DNA of 64,000 nt from Robertkochia aurantiaca. GTDB lineage: Bacteria; Bacteroidota; Bacteroidia; Flavobacteriales; Flavobacteriaceae. Below the pieces are notes generated by a model. It made no database searches and was not told where the DNA came from. It worked only from the letters and a program-made list of their open reading frames with translations. The position numbers were made by a program, and so were the translations under genes. Below, one piece after another: positions 26,989-35,631 of the stretch. The DNA is taken from assembly GCF_020166495.1 (NCBI RefSeq), contig NZ_JAINZS010000004.1, forward strand, positions 496,001 through 560,000, given 5' to 3'. The stretch's first letter is position 1, and the number at the start of each line of letters is the position of its first letter.

Positions 26989-27855
26989 TTACCCTCTTCT
27001 TTTAAAATACCCCAGCAACTTCTTCACATAACTCTCATCAACACGAGTATCGATAATCCCCGCTCCACTCTTACTGAAAGACTCTTTAAAGTAATCGACC
27101 CGCTCAAGGTAGTGAGCCTTGTAGGCCCGACGCATATTTTTAGATGCTGTATTTATATACTGAACTTCACCTGTTTCTGCATCTTCCATCGGCACCAGTC
27201 CGAGACTCGGAATTTCCTCTTCACGCTGGTCATAGACCCTGATCCCTGTAATATCATGCTTATTAGCCGCAATCTTCAGGGTATGCCTGTAATCACCGGC
27301 CATAAAATCAGAAAGCATGAAAACGATAGCCTTTTTTTTGGTCACACTGGATAAAAAACGGAGGGCTTCTTCTATATCAGTACCCTTGGTGTCCGGCTCA
27401 TATTCCAGTAACTCACGAATAATTCGCAGCACATGGAATCTGCCCTTTTTTGGTGGGATATACAGTTCTACTTTGGAGGCAAAAAGTACAAGACCTATCT
27501 TGTCATTGTTCTGCAAGGCTGAAAAAGCAAGGGTGGCCGCAATTTCGGTCAGCACCTCCTTTTTAAAGCCTGAAGATGTGCCAAATAATTCAGAACCACT
27601 CACATCGACCATCAGGATCATGGTGAGTTCCCGTTCTTCTTCGAATACCTTGACATGGGGCTCGTTATATCGGGCTGTTACGTTCCAGTCAATGGTACGA
27701 ACATCATCACCAAACTGATATTGCCGCACTTCGCTGAAGGTCATACCTCTTCCCTTGAAAGTGGAATGGTATTCCCCTCCGAAAATATGGTCGCTCAAGC
27801 GCCTGGTCTTGATCTCAATCTTCCGTACTTTTTTGAGTAACTCCTTGGTATCCAT
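26989..27855 (-). CDS. DUF58 protein of the MoxR/Bat operon
   Basis: 288-residue cytoplasmic protein of the DUF58 family, which sits next to MoxR ATPases in most bacteria. The signature GDDVRTIDWNVTARYNEPHV is at about residues 49-68, followed by a degenerate VWA fold with DVSGSELFG in the MIDAS position. The N-terminal part (KKVRKIEIKTRRLSDHIFGG) is basic and may bind the ATPase or membrane surface. DUF58 proteins are thought to link MoxR to its VWA clients; the molecular activity is not established. Confidence 0.92.
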   Translation of the reverse strand: MDTKELLKKVRKIEIKTRRLSDHIFGGEYHSTFKGRGMTFSEVRQYQFGDDVRTIDWNVTARYNEPHVKVFEEERELTMILMVDVSGSELFGTSSGFKKEVLTEIAATLAFSALQNNDKIGLVLFASKVELYIPPKKGRFHVLRIIRELLEYEPDTKGTDIEEALRFLSSVTKKKAIVFMLSDFMAGDYRHTLKIAANKHDITGIRVYDQREEEIPSLGLVPMEDAETGEVQYINTASKNMRRAYKAHYLERVDYFKESFSKSGAGIIDTRVDESYVKKLLGYFKRRG

Positions 27856-27911
27856 ATAACAGCCTGGTGATTTTTAGGTATTTGTGAAAGCGGATCAATC
27901 CACTTAGCCTG

Positions 27912-28913
27912 CTATGGAACTTCAATTTCATTAACGATCTTGTTAATCAGATCTTCTGAAGTAACGTTTTCTGCTTCTGCTTCATAGGTGATTCCGATAC
28001 GGTGACGCAATACATCATGAACCACTGCCCGTACATCTTCCGGTATTACGTACCCCCTTCTTTTGATAAAGGCGTAACATTTAGCAGCGATCGCCAAGTT
28101 GATACTTCCTCTTGGGGAGGCTCCGAAACTGATCAATGGCTTGATCTCAGATAAATTAAATTTCTCCGGATATCGGGTAGCGAAGATAAGGTCAAGTATA
28201 TATTTCTCGATCTTTTCATCCATATACACCTCCCTTACCGCACTCTGCGCGCGCAGGATCTGTTCCAGGCTAACCACCTGGTTCACCTGGCTGAATTCTC
28301 CCTTCAGGTTGGCCCTGATGATAAGCTGCTCCTCATCGACTTTCGGATAATCAATAACGGTTTTGAGCATGAAGCGGTCAACCTGAGCCTCCGGAAGCGG
28401 ATAGGTTCCCTCCTGTTCCACCGGGTTTTGCGTTGCCATTACAAGGAATGGTTTATCAAGGATGAAGGTTTCATCACCTATGGTCACCTGCTTTTCCTGC
28501 ATAGCCTCCAGCAATGCCGACTGCACCTTTGCAGGAGCTCTGTTGATCTCATCAGCCAAAACGAAGTTGGCAAAGATCGGTCCCTTTTTGATCGAGAAAT
28601 CGTTCTCTTTTATATTGTAAATGAGCGTTCCTATCACATCGGCAGGAAGCAGGTCAGGAGTAAACTGTATTCTGCTGAAGCTGCCGTGAACCGCTTTTGA
28701 AAGAGTATTAATCGCAAGGGTTTTTGCCAGACCCGGCACACCTTCAAGTAAAATGTGACCCTGGCCAAGCAATCCTATCAATAATCGTTCGACCATCTTA
28801 TTTTGTCCTACGATCACCTTGTTCATCTCGCGGGTGAGCGACTCAATAAAAGCACTCTCCTGGGCGATCTTCTCATTGATGGCTGAAATATCAATAGTAC
28901 TTTGTTGCTCCAT
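27912..28913 (-). CDS. MoxR-family AAA+ ATPase
   Basis: 333-residue AAA+ ATPase (RavA/MoxR branch) and first gene of the operon. Walker A is GVPGLAKT (58-65), Walker B is FVLADEINR with D121 and E122, and sensor-type residues follow in MATQNPVEQEGTYPLPEAQ. MoxR ATPases act as chaperones that insert cofactors into, or remodel, complexes containing VWA proteins. Here the presumed clients are DUF58, BatA and BatB. A promoter with a palindrome between its two elements lies just upstream (28933-28964), so the whole Bat operon may be under repression or activation at this point. Confidence 0.94.
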   Translation of the reverse strand: MEQQSTIDISAINEKIAQESAFIESLTREMNKVIVGQNKMVERLLIGLLGQGHILLEGVPGLAKTLAINTLSKAVHGSFSRIQFTPDLLPADVIGTLIYNIKENDFSIKKGPIFANFVLADEINRAPAKVQSALLEAMQEKQVTIGDETFILDKPFLVMATQNPVEQEGTYPLPEAQVDRFMLKTVIDYPKVDEEQLIIRANLKGEFSQVNQVVSLEQILRAQSAVREVYMDEKIEKYILDLIFATRYPEKFNLSEIKPLISFGASPRGSINLAIAAKCYAFIKRRGYVIPEDVRAVVHDVLRHRIGITYEAEAENVTSEDLINKIVNEIEVP

Positions 28914-28932
28914 TTATTCTTACTTTTAGGGA

Positions 28933-28964
28933 TGAATATACTGTGCTAGCATATAGCACGCAAA
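28933..28964 (-). promoter_or_regulatory. moxR-bat promoter with operator-like palindrome in the spacer
   Basis: On the minus strand TTTG (28961-28964), a 20-base spacer, then TATATTCA (28933-28940), two mismatches from TAnnTTTG. The spacer holds GTGCTA-N5-TAGCAC, a perfect palindrome at 28943-28959. A protein bound there would cover both promoter elements. Confidence 0.55.
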
Positions 28965-29012
28965 TTGAAAATTAATTTTACCTGATGCTGTTAAGGTTAG
29001 GTTAAAAAAAGA

Positions 29013-29040
29013 AAGAGTGGCCCTTTGCAGAACCACTCTT
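29013..29040 (-). terminator. Terminator after the DUF4382 gene
   Basis: Inverted repeat AAGAGTGG / CCACTCTT (29013-29020, 29033-29040) with a 12-base loop. On the minus strand it is followed by a T tract, 26 bases past the stop codon. Confidence 0.7.
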
Positions 29041-29065
29041 AATAAAAGTTTATGAAGTTTTAACG

Positions 29066-30151
29066 TTACTCTAAAGTAATCTCCCCAACCTCAGTGAGTT
29101 GACCCTCTGTTACTGTAACATTTTCCTTGGTGGCACTTAGTCCACTTTCATCCTGCGCAGCAATTTCAAGAGTATATGTTCCTTCAGGAATATTATAGAT
29201 AGTGAATACTCCGTTTTCATCGGTTTCGGCGGTATATTCCTCCTCACCAATAACGATCTTGGCCTGTGCAGCTACACCTTCGTTGGTGATGCTTCCGGTA
29301 ACGTTACCTACTCCGGTAAGCATTTCCAGTTCTACCGGCTCTAACTCGGTAACAACTCCGTTTTCAACGACAACACCTTCAACCACAGCCTCAGCATAAC
29401 CTGAAGATGCCTCAGGGGTGAGGGTTACATCATAGGTGCCGGCAGGAACACCGTTAAGAACGAACACACCGTTCTCATCTGCATATGAAGCTATCGCTAC
29501 GCCTTCACCTTCAATACTCGCCAAAACCTGGAAGTCAAAAGGAGTTACAGACCCCTGGATCTTCCCTGAAGTAGCAACTGAACTGGCATGGATCACAGGA
29601 TTTAAAAGAATATTTCCTGAGCTTCCGGCTTCCACTATGATCGACTTATCCACATCAAGGTCGAGTATGATGTCATAGGTGAAACCTGCTTCCAGCGTTT
29701 CGTTAACATTGATCTTTAATCCCGATTGCTGGGAAGAAGGAGTTTTTAAAGGAAAAGTCTCCCCGTCCATTACAACCGTGTTATTCTCTCCGAGCAACAA
29801 CCTGATCTGACCCAGCTCCCCTGTTGGAACTTCATTATCGGCCAAAACCGCAGAAACGCCACCGGTAAGCTTCAGCAGATCATAAACCCCGCTGTTGATC
29901 TCACCAATGCTTTGCCATCCGCTGTCTTCGCTGTCTTCTTCTCCTTCGGCTTCATCATCACCGTAATTGATCAAAACGTCAATCACTTCGATATTTACCG
30001 CGTCATAATCACCGGGTGCATCTACAAGACTTACCCTGAGATTGGCAGTACCGCCCATCCCGTTGTCGTTATCATCACTACAGCCGATTGCCAGAAAGGC
30101 GAACACTGCAGCCACAAAAAATTGGATTTTTGAATTTTTGAATACTTTCAT
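29066..30151 (-). CDS. DUF4382 lipoprotein with carboxypeptidase-like repeats
   Basis: 361-residue secreted lipoprotein. The signal peptide ends in AIGC (C24), followed by an acidic linker. The DUF4382 domain covers about residues 35-190 (with VSLVDAPGDYDAVNIEVIDV), and two carboxypeptidase regulatory-like beta domains follow at about 200-275 and 280-361. Each of these has the ENGVFVLNGVPAGTYDVTL-type strand pair. It is very acidic overall. The ATG at 30151 gives a proper signal peptide; an upstream ATG at 30178 adds nine residues. The function is unknown; a surface binding or calcium-binding role is possible. Confidence 0.85.
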   Translation of the reverse strand: MKVFKNSKIQFFVAAVFAFLAIGCSDDNDNGMGGTANLRVSLVDAPGDYDAVNIEVIDVLINYGDDEAEGEEDSEDSGWQSIGEINSGVYDLLKLTGGVSAVLADNEVPTGELGQIRLLLGENNTVVMDGETFPLKTPSSQQSGLKINVNETLEAGFTYDIILDLDVDKSIIVEAGSSGNILLNPVIHASSVATSGKIQGSVTPFDFQVLASIEGEGVAIASYADENGVFVLNGVPAGTYDVTLTPEASSGYAEAVVEGVVVENGVVTELEPVELEMLTGVGNVTGSITNEGVAAQAKIVIGEEEYTAETDENGVFTIYNIPEGTYTLEIAAQDESGLSATKENVTVTEGQLTEVGEITLE

Positions 30152-30193
30152 AAGTAGTTTTTTAAGATTTGTAAGCACTTTAATTTACGTGAG

Positions 30194-30275
30194 AAAAACC
30201 TCTATGGACGTTAAGAAATGTTAAAATCGACGAATAACATGTTCAACGACCGCTAACTGACGCGAAGAGGTTTTT
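30194..30275. repeat. Long-range inverted repeat between DUF4382 and aldo/keto reductase genes
   Basis: Perfect 10-base arms AAAAACCTCT (30194-30203) and AGAGGTTTTT (30266-30275) separated by 62 bases, in the 283-base divergent region 30152-30434. The rest of that region holds a second palindrome (CTGATT-N5-AATCAG, 30383-30399) just ahead of a TAATTTTA -7-like element at 30406-30413. Confidence 0.5.
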
Positions 30276-30434
30276 GCATTGCTGATCAAACGATCTATCC
30301 CCGTATATATTGTATCAGAGCAGGCAAATTGGCTTACCATAGGTATATACAACGGTACTGAAAAGGATAATAAAGCGAAAGCCTGATTATTCGAATCAGA
30401 TTGGTTAATTTTAACTGAGAAAACAAAGCACGAG

Positions 30435-31298
30435 ATGAATTTATCAAAAGTAATTGCGGGAACAATGACCTGGGGGAGCTGGGGCAAAGACCTAGACACC
30501 GGGCAAATGACAGAACTGATGGAGCATTGTTACGACCGGGGAATAACAACCTTCGACCACGCGGATATCTACGGCGGGTATACCACAGAGGCTGCGTTTG
30601 GAAAAGCGTTCAAAGAAAGTTCTCTGCAACGGGAACACCTGCAGCTCATTACCAAATGCGGGATTCAGTATATGTCTGAAAACAGAGATAATACGATAAA
30701 ACATTATAATCTTTCGAAAGAGTATATACTCTGGTCTGTTGATGAGTCGCTAAAGAATCTTCAAACCGACTATCTTGATGTATTGCTGCTTCATCGCCCA
30801 AGTCCGCTTATGCGTGGTGAAGAAATAGCAGAAGCTATTGAGCAATTAAAACTAAACGGAAAGATCAAGTCTTTCGGCTTGTCTAATTTTACTCCTTCTC
30901 AAACCGACCTGATCAAACGGCATATTTCTGTAGAAGCGAACCAGATTCAATTTTCAATCACACATTATGATCCTATCTGGGACGGATCACTTGATCATAT
31001 GAGACTGAATTACATTCAGCCGATGGCATGGAGTCCGTTGGGTGCTGTTTTCAGGGAAGAGACCCCACAGACGACACGTATAAAGAAACTGCTCTTCGAA
31101 TTGATAGAAAAATACCGTGCCACAGCCGACCAATTACTCCTGGCATGGATACATCAGCATCCGGCCGGGATCATTCCAGTAATAGGCACCACTAATAAAG
31201 ATCGCATCGATCATTCTGTAAAATCACTGGAGATCAAACTGGAAAGAGAAGACTGGTTCGCACTACTGGTAGCGAGCCAGGGACATAAAGTAGCATAA
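30435..31298 (+). CDS. Aldo/keto reductase (YdhF type)
   Basis: 287-residue NADPH-dependent oxidoreductase with a TIM-barrel fold. The catalytic tetrad is visible: D41 or D44 and Y46 in DHADIYGGYT, K74 in LITKCG, and H120 in LLLHRPSPL. The layout is closest to the E. coli YdhF subgroup. Substrates are probably small aldehydes or ketones, not predictable further. The SDR gene begins 13 bases downstream and is probably co-transcribed. Confidence 0.9.
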   Translation: MNLSKVIAGTMTWGSWGKDLDTGQMTELMEHCYDRGITTFDHADIYGGYTTEAAFGKAFKESSLQREHLQLITKCGIQYMSENRDNTIKHYNLSKEYILWSVDESLKNLQTDYLDVLLLHRPSPLMRGEEIAEAIEQLKLNGKIKSFGLSNFTPSQTDLIKRHISVEANQIQFSITHYDPIWDGSLDHMRLNYIQPMAWSPLGAVFREETPQTTRIKKLLFELIEKYRATADQLLLAWIHQHPAGIIPVIGTTNKDRIDHSVKSLEIKLEREDWFALLVASQGHKVA

Positions 31299-31311
31299 AA
31301 AATGAGCAATT

Positions 31312-32073
31312 ATGGGTTCTAAGACCGCGTTAATTACCGGAGCAACCAGCGGAATTGGCAAAGCCACCGCACAAATCTTCGCAGAAAATGGCATCAACCT
31401 TATTCTGTGTGGAAGAAGAAAGGAAAGACTGGAAAAACTCTCCGGAGAACTGGCAAAAAAAACAAAGGTCTGCTTTCTGTCATTTGACGTCAGAGACCGT
31501 GAAAAGGTTTCAGAAAGCATTAACAGCCTGGATGAAACCTTCAGAGATATCGATATTTTAATCAATAATGCAGGGAATGCCCACGGACTTGATCCGGTTG
31601 ATAAAGGAAGCATTGAAGACTGGGACGCCATGATAGACATTAACGTCAAAGGATTGCTCTATGTGAGTCGTGCCATCATCCCTCAAATGGTAAAGCGAAA
31701 GAGCGGTCATATCATCAACATCGGGTCTCTGGCCGGCAAGGAAGTTTATCCGCGGGGAAATGTTTATTGCGCCAGCAAACACGCCGTAGATGCCATCAAT
31801 CAGGGAATGCGAATGGACCTCTATGAACACGGCATCAAAGTCGGAGCTATCAACCCGGGATTGGTGGAAACCGAATTCAGCGAAGTAAGATTCAAAGGCG
31901 ACAGCGAACGCGCCCAAACCGTTTATCAGGGTTATGAACCGCTAAAACCCGAAGATATCGCCGAGATCATATATTTTACGGTAAGTCGCCCGAGACACGT
32001 GAATATAGCGGATCTCCTGGTGCTCCCCACAGATCAGGCGAGCTCATCACTTATCAGCAAGAACTTTAAGTAA
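31312..32073 (+). CDS. Short-chain dehydrogenase/reductase (YdfG type)
   Basis: 253-residue NAD(P)-dependent oxidoreductase with a Rossmann fold. The cofactor motif TGATSGIG is at residues 9-16, NNAG is at 85-88, and the catalytic set is S139, Y152 and K156 (VYCASKHA). The GRRKERL segment after beta 2 suggests NADPH preference. The protein resembles YdfG, a serine/3-hydroxy acid dehydrogenase; the exact substrate is open. It follows the aldo/keto reductase by 13 bases, so the pair may act together on a carbonyl substrate. Confidence 0.9.
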   Translation: MGSKTALITGATSGIGKATAQIFAENGINLILCGRRKERLEKLSGELAKKTKVCFLSFDVRDREKVSESINSLDETFRDIDILINNAGNAHGLDPVDKGSIEDWDAMIDINVKGLLYVSRAIIPQMVKRKSGHIINIGSLAGKEVYPRGNVYCASKHAVDAINQGMRMDLYEHGIKVGAINPGLVETEFSEVRFKGDSERAQTVYQGYEPLKPEDIAEIIYFTVSRPRHVNIADLLVLPTDQASSSLISKNFK

Positions 32074-32131
32074 CCGGGACCTCCCGATCAAGGTTACTGT
32101 TATGTGGGTACCTTTATAAAATATCACCGAA

Positions 32132-33268
32132 ATGATTAACAAACGCCTACTTGTAAAAAACCTCCTCGCTCATAGTGATGAGAACAGTTTTTATGATAAA
32201 AAGCGTTTTATCAACATCGGTGATAAAGAGGGTAAGGCAAAATTTTTAAAACACGTATGTGCCCTGGCCAATTCGAACCCTAAAAATAACTCCTATATCG
32301 TAGTCGGCGTCGAAGATGAGGACAATAAAATTCTGGGAGTTGACTTTTTTGATGACAGTAAGATCCAGAATCTGGTAAACGCCTATCTGGAAAATGCTCC
32401 CATCATCGCATATGAGAACATACAGTTCCCCCATCTACCCGAAGGAAAAGTAGTTGGTCTGGTCACGATCAGGGCCAGTGGAAAATTGTGCTCGCTGCGC
32501 AAGAACATCTGGAAATACTGGGGTGGCACGGTCTTTTTTAGGGAAGGAAGTATGAGCATGCCCAAAGTGTTCGATATCGAAATAAAAGATACGAATTCGA
32601 AAGTGGTGGCCGAAATAGAGAATCATGCCAAAAACAATATCGAACTCACGCTCGACGGGGTTTTTGACTTTATGAACAACAGGCATGCCGACCTTGAATC
32701 ACATTATAAGGTTTTTAAAGAGCAATTTGTTGTCTGTTGGGCCGGCACCACCAAAAAGGTCAAAAATAAAACCTATTACTCCCGGGTCGATATCGAGCTT
32801 ATCAATGAACAGGTAAAGCTCTTTTATTCTACCCTTGATGAAGTGGAGATCAATTATACAGAAGATGTGTTTACCACAACAGAATACGTCAAACTTGGTC
32901 TGAGCGAACAAAAAAAGTTCTATCCCCTGGAAAGGGTTCTGATCAAGTTTGCCAACAACGGTACTTATTCGATGGAAAGCAACCTGATCTTCGAGCCTCC
33001 CCAGTACAACCGAAAAATGTTATACCATATTTTTAATACCAATAATACCATCCTGGAAAAACTTAAAAAAGGTGTTTCACTGACCGATGCAGACAAAAAA
33101 GACCTTAAGAATCTTCCGGACACTCACCTGATCTGCTACCTGAACGGATTTGAGGGTGCCAAGCAAATGCTGGAAGATTACCGGCTCTACGTCAAATCAT
33201 ATGACGAGGACATCTATCAAACCATAAAAGAATCACTACGGGTACTGCGAAAAGTTCGTTATAATTAA
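32132..33268 (+). CDS. AlbA_2 (Schlafen-type) domain protein
   Basis: 378-residue protein with an N-terminal AlbA_2/Schlafen-like domain (about 10-155), seen in KFLKHVCALANSNP and YIVVGVEDEDNKILGVDFF. This fold in Schlafen proteins binds or cleaves RNA; many bacterial members are labelled ATP-binding or transcriptional regulators. The C-terminal 220 residues are helical and unassigned. A TACCTTTA -7-like element precedes it at 32109-32116, so it may be its own unit. The last four bases overlap the stop of the convergent sugar kinase gene. Confidence 0.8.
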   Translation: MINKRLLVKNLLAHSDENSFYDKKRFINIGDKEGKAKFLKHVCALANSNPKNNSYIVVGVEDEDNKILGVDFFDDSKIQNLVNAYLENAPIIAYENIQFPHLPEGKVVGLVTIRASGKLCSLRKNIWKYWGGTVFFREGSMSMPKVFDIEIKDTNSKVVAEIENHAKNNIELTLDGVFDFMNNRHADLESHYKVFKEQFVVCWAGTTKKVKNKTYYSRVDIELINEQVKLFYSTLDEVEINYTEDVFTTTEYVKLGLSEQKKFYPLERVLIKFANNGTYSMESNLIFEPPQYNRKMLYHIFNTNNTILEKLKKGVSLTDADKKDLKNLPDTHLICYLNGFEGAKQMLEDYRLYVKSYDEDIYQTIKESLRVLRKVRYN

Positions 33269-34212
33269 TAACCAATATCCTTCCTGTAGGGTAAGGAAGG
33301 AATAGCACCATAGCCCATAGTGGTCAGAGCTCCTGCCTTATTGGCAATCATGACCATCTCTTTCATGGCAGGATGGTCTTGAAGCAGTGCAAGAGGCTTA
33401 TCAGATTCTGCCAACTGCGAAAGAAGACATCCGATAAATGCATCTCCGGCTCCTGTGGTGTCGACCGCATTAACTGCAATACTACCCACAACGCTGTGCT
33501 TACCCCCGCAGGCCAGATAGGTCCCTTCTTTGCCTAATGTAATCGTACAACATTGCAGTCCGCTATCAAGAAGTTTCTCCGCAGCCAGAGCTGTATCCTG
33601 CTCCCCTGAAAGCAACCGGGCTTCTTCAATACTGAATTTTGCCAGGTGAGCCTTTCCCAGAAAATCCTTGCTTTTATCGATGAACTCCCCTTGATTGTGC
33701 TTCCAGAGATCTCCCCTGAAATTCGGATCAAAACTGATCAGCGTTCCATCGGTGTTCGATAGAGATTCTAAATATCGGTGGTAAGTCGCTGCGAGGGTTC
33801 CTTCGAGAAATCCCGTGGCAGAACCGAAATGCACAACTGAGCCCTTCATTTTCCCGGCCAGCTCATCGTCATATGCAAGGTCGGCGTCTGCCCCTCTGTT
33901 AAAGACGAAATCCCTCTCTCCATCCTGATCGAGGGAAACAAATGCCAGAGTGGTAAATTCTCCCGACCTTTGAAGGTTATCGGTATTCACCCCATTCTCT
34001 GAAAGAGTTGCCTTAAGGAAATCGCCAAAGGCATCCTTTCCGACTGCTCCTACAAAATATGCCTTTCCCCCAAGGCGTGAAACTGCTGCCGCTACATTGG
34101 CCGGAGCTCCACCCGCCTTTTTTAAAAACGCAGCAGCCTCCGCTATTCCACCTTTGTGACCTTCACCTACAAAATCTATAAGCAGCTCCCCTATACAATA
34201 GACGTTTTTCAT
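33265..34212 (-). CDS. PfkB-family sugar kinase (fructokinase-like)
   Basis: 315-residue ribokinase/PfkB-fold kinase. The N-terminus MKNVYCIGELLIDFVGEG and GGAPANVAAAVSRLGG give the substrate-binding face, and DTTGAGDAFIGCLL near the C-terminus is the second PfkB signature with the catalytic Asp. Fructokinases have this N-terminal pattern, so fructose is the best guess. The ATG at 34212 is chosen; a longer frame to 34269 adds residues unlike the family. No sugar transporter or hydrolase is nearby. Confidence 0.9.
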   Translation of the reverse strand: MKNVYCIGELLIDFVGEGHKGGIAEAAAFLKKAGGAPANVAAAVSRLGGKAYFVGAVGKDAFGDFLKATLSENGVNTDNLQRSGEFTTLAFVSLDQDGERDFVFNRGADADLAYDDELAGKMKGSVVHFGSATGFLEGTLAATYHRYLESLSNTDGTLISFDPNFRGDLWKHNQGEFIDKSKDFLGKAHLAKFSIEEARLLSGEQDTALAAEKLLDSGLQCCTITLGKEGTYLACGGKHSVVGSIAVNAVDTTGAGDAFIGCLLSQLAESDKPLALLQDHPAMKEMVMIANKAGALTTMGYGAIPSLPYRKDIGY

Positions 34213-34298
34213 TACCGATGTTATATTGTAAATTCGAGATAAGATATAACAAAAAACAGCCTGGCCCAAGTGAGTAGAAAATCAAAATCGTGAGAAAG

Positions 34299-35042
34299 AT
34301 GAATGAGAAGAACAGAAACACATTTGTGATAGGCGATATTCACGGGGCACTGAAAGCCCTGGAGCAGGTTTTAGAACGCGCTCCTGTTAAGGAAGGTGAT
34401 AAACTGATCTTTCTGGGTGATTATGTTGATGGCTGGAGCGATGCCCCGGGAGTGATCGACAAGCTAATCGAGCTTCGGCCTGACTATGATTGCATTTTTA
34501 TAAGAGGAAACCACGATCAGCTCTTTTATGACTGGCTGACCACCAAAAAAGATAACGAGCTCTGGCTATACCATGGCGGGGAATCAACGGTCAAAGCCTA
34601 CGAAGAGATCGATCGGGAAAAGACCGGTATGCATACCGAGTTTCTGGCAGGGCTTGACAATTATCACATTGACGAAGAGAACCGCTTATTCGTTCATGCC
34701 GGGTTCACCAATCTCCACGGGGTCACCAGGGAATATTTTCCTGAAATGCTTTTCTGGGACCGATCTCTTTGGGAACTGGCTTTGGCAATGGACAAGGACC
34801 TGCGCCCGGAAGATGAAAATTTCCCGGAACGACTCAAGCATTATTCAGAGATCTATATCGGGCATACTCCAACCATCAGGCTGGGAGCCACCGAACCGCT
34901 GAACATAGCCAGCATATGGAATCTTGACACCGGGGCGGCCTACCGTAGCCCGCTCACTATCATGAACGTTGACACTAAGGAGTTCTGGCAAAGCGACAAT
35001 GCAGATCAGCTCTACCCACATGAAAAAGGACGAAACCGATAA
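34299..35042 (+). CDS. PPP-type metallophosphoesterase
   Basis: 247-residue phosphatase of the bacterial PPP group (PrpA/ApaH relatives). The three metal-binding motifs are complete: GDIHG, GDYVDG and RGNHD, all in the first 80 residues, and later His residues follow in FVHAGF and GHTPT. Possible activities are serine/threonine phosphoprotein dephosphorylation or diadenosine tetraphosphate cleavage. An in-frame GTG at 34290 would add three residues. It is divergent from the sugar kinase gene, with under 90 bases between the starts. Confidence 0.88.
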   Translation: MNEKNRNTFVIGDIHGALKALEQVLERAPVKEGDKLIFLGDYVDGWSDAPGVIDKLIELRPDYDCIFIRGNHDQLFYDWLTTKKDNELWLYHGGESTVKAYEEIDREKTGMHTEFLAGLDNYHIDEENRLFVHAGFTNLHGVTREYFPEMLFWDRSLWELALAMDKDLRPEDENFPERLKHYSEIYIGHTPTIRLGATEPLNIASIWNLDTGAAYRSPLTIMNVDTKEFWQSDNADQLYPHEKGRNR

Positions 35043-35067
35043 AAAAAGCCTCCCGTTACCGGGAGGC
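35041..35067 (-). terminator. Terminator after the OmpA/HhH operon
   Basis: Perfect stem GCCTCCCG / CGGGAGGC (35048-35055, 35060-35067) with a TTAC loop. On the minus strand it runs into seven T (A run 35041-35047), 28 bases past the stop of the HhH protein gene. Confidence 0.85.
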
Positions 35068-35094
35068 CACTAAAACCACGTTACACAGAGAAGG

Positions 35095-35619
35095 TCATAG
35101 ACGTCCTCCGTCTAATTTTCCCTGCCACTCAAATAATTTCTTCCATTTCCCCTCATCGGCCAAACGTGCCTGTTCGGGCCATGTTTCAGGATCATGAATC
35201 TCAAAACGTTTGCCGCCTTTATCGAGTATCTCCTGACACTTACCTACAGAAGCAGCTGCCAGTTCTGCCCAGGTATTGATACCATTTCTGTGGAGCAGGT
35301 TTTCTATCTGAGGGCCGATTCCCTCAATGATCTTCAGATCGTCTTTTTTGACCTCCCGACCGAATACCGAACGCGCCAGTTCAGAATTAAAGGCATGTAC
35401 TGATGCTGCGGCCACCGAAGCAGAAGCAGCCGCATTACTCCTGGCAGCAGATAATGCTGTTTTTAGTTTTTCATTCTCCTTTTCCAATTCTGCATTCTTA
35501 TGCTTCAGAGTTTCATACTGCCGGCTAACAGCTCCTGATCTGATCACTCTTCCTAAAAAGTACCCGATGATGGCTGCGGTAATTCCCGTCAGCAGAGGTA
35601 TAAGTAAGCAAGGGTTCAT
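35095..35619 (-). CDS. Membrane-anchored helix-hairpin-helix protein
   Basis: 174-residue protein with one N-terminal transmembrane helix (about 4-25), a coiled coil (about 34-60, KHKNAELEKENEKLKTAL), an Ala/Ser linker (about 62-76) and a C-terminal helix-hairpin-helix domain (about 93-140). That domain contains DDLKIIEGIGPQIENLLHRN and a conserved DPETWPEQARLADEGKW tail. The GIGP hairpin is the kind that touches DNA backbone or proteins. Related C-terminal domains occur in many Bacteroidetes envelope proteins of unknown function. It follows the OmpA-type gene by 12 bases. Confidence 0.78.
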   Translation of the reverse strand: MNPCLLIPLLTGITAAIIGYFLGRVIRSGAVSRQYETLKHKNAELEKENEKLKTALSAARSNAAASASVAAASVHAFNSELARSVFGREVKKDDLKIIEGIGPQIENLLHRNGINTWAELAAASVGKCQEILDKGGKRFEIHDPETWPEQARLADEGKWKKLFEWQGKLDGGRL

Positions 35620-35631
35620 AATGGCATGTGT

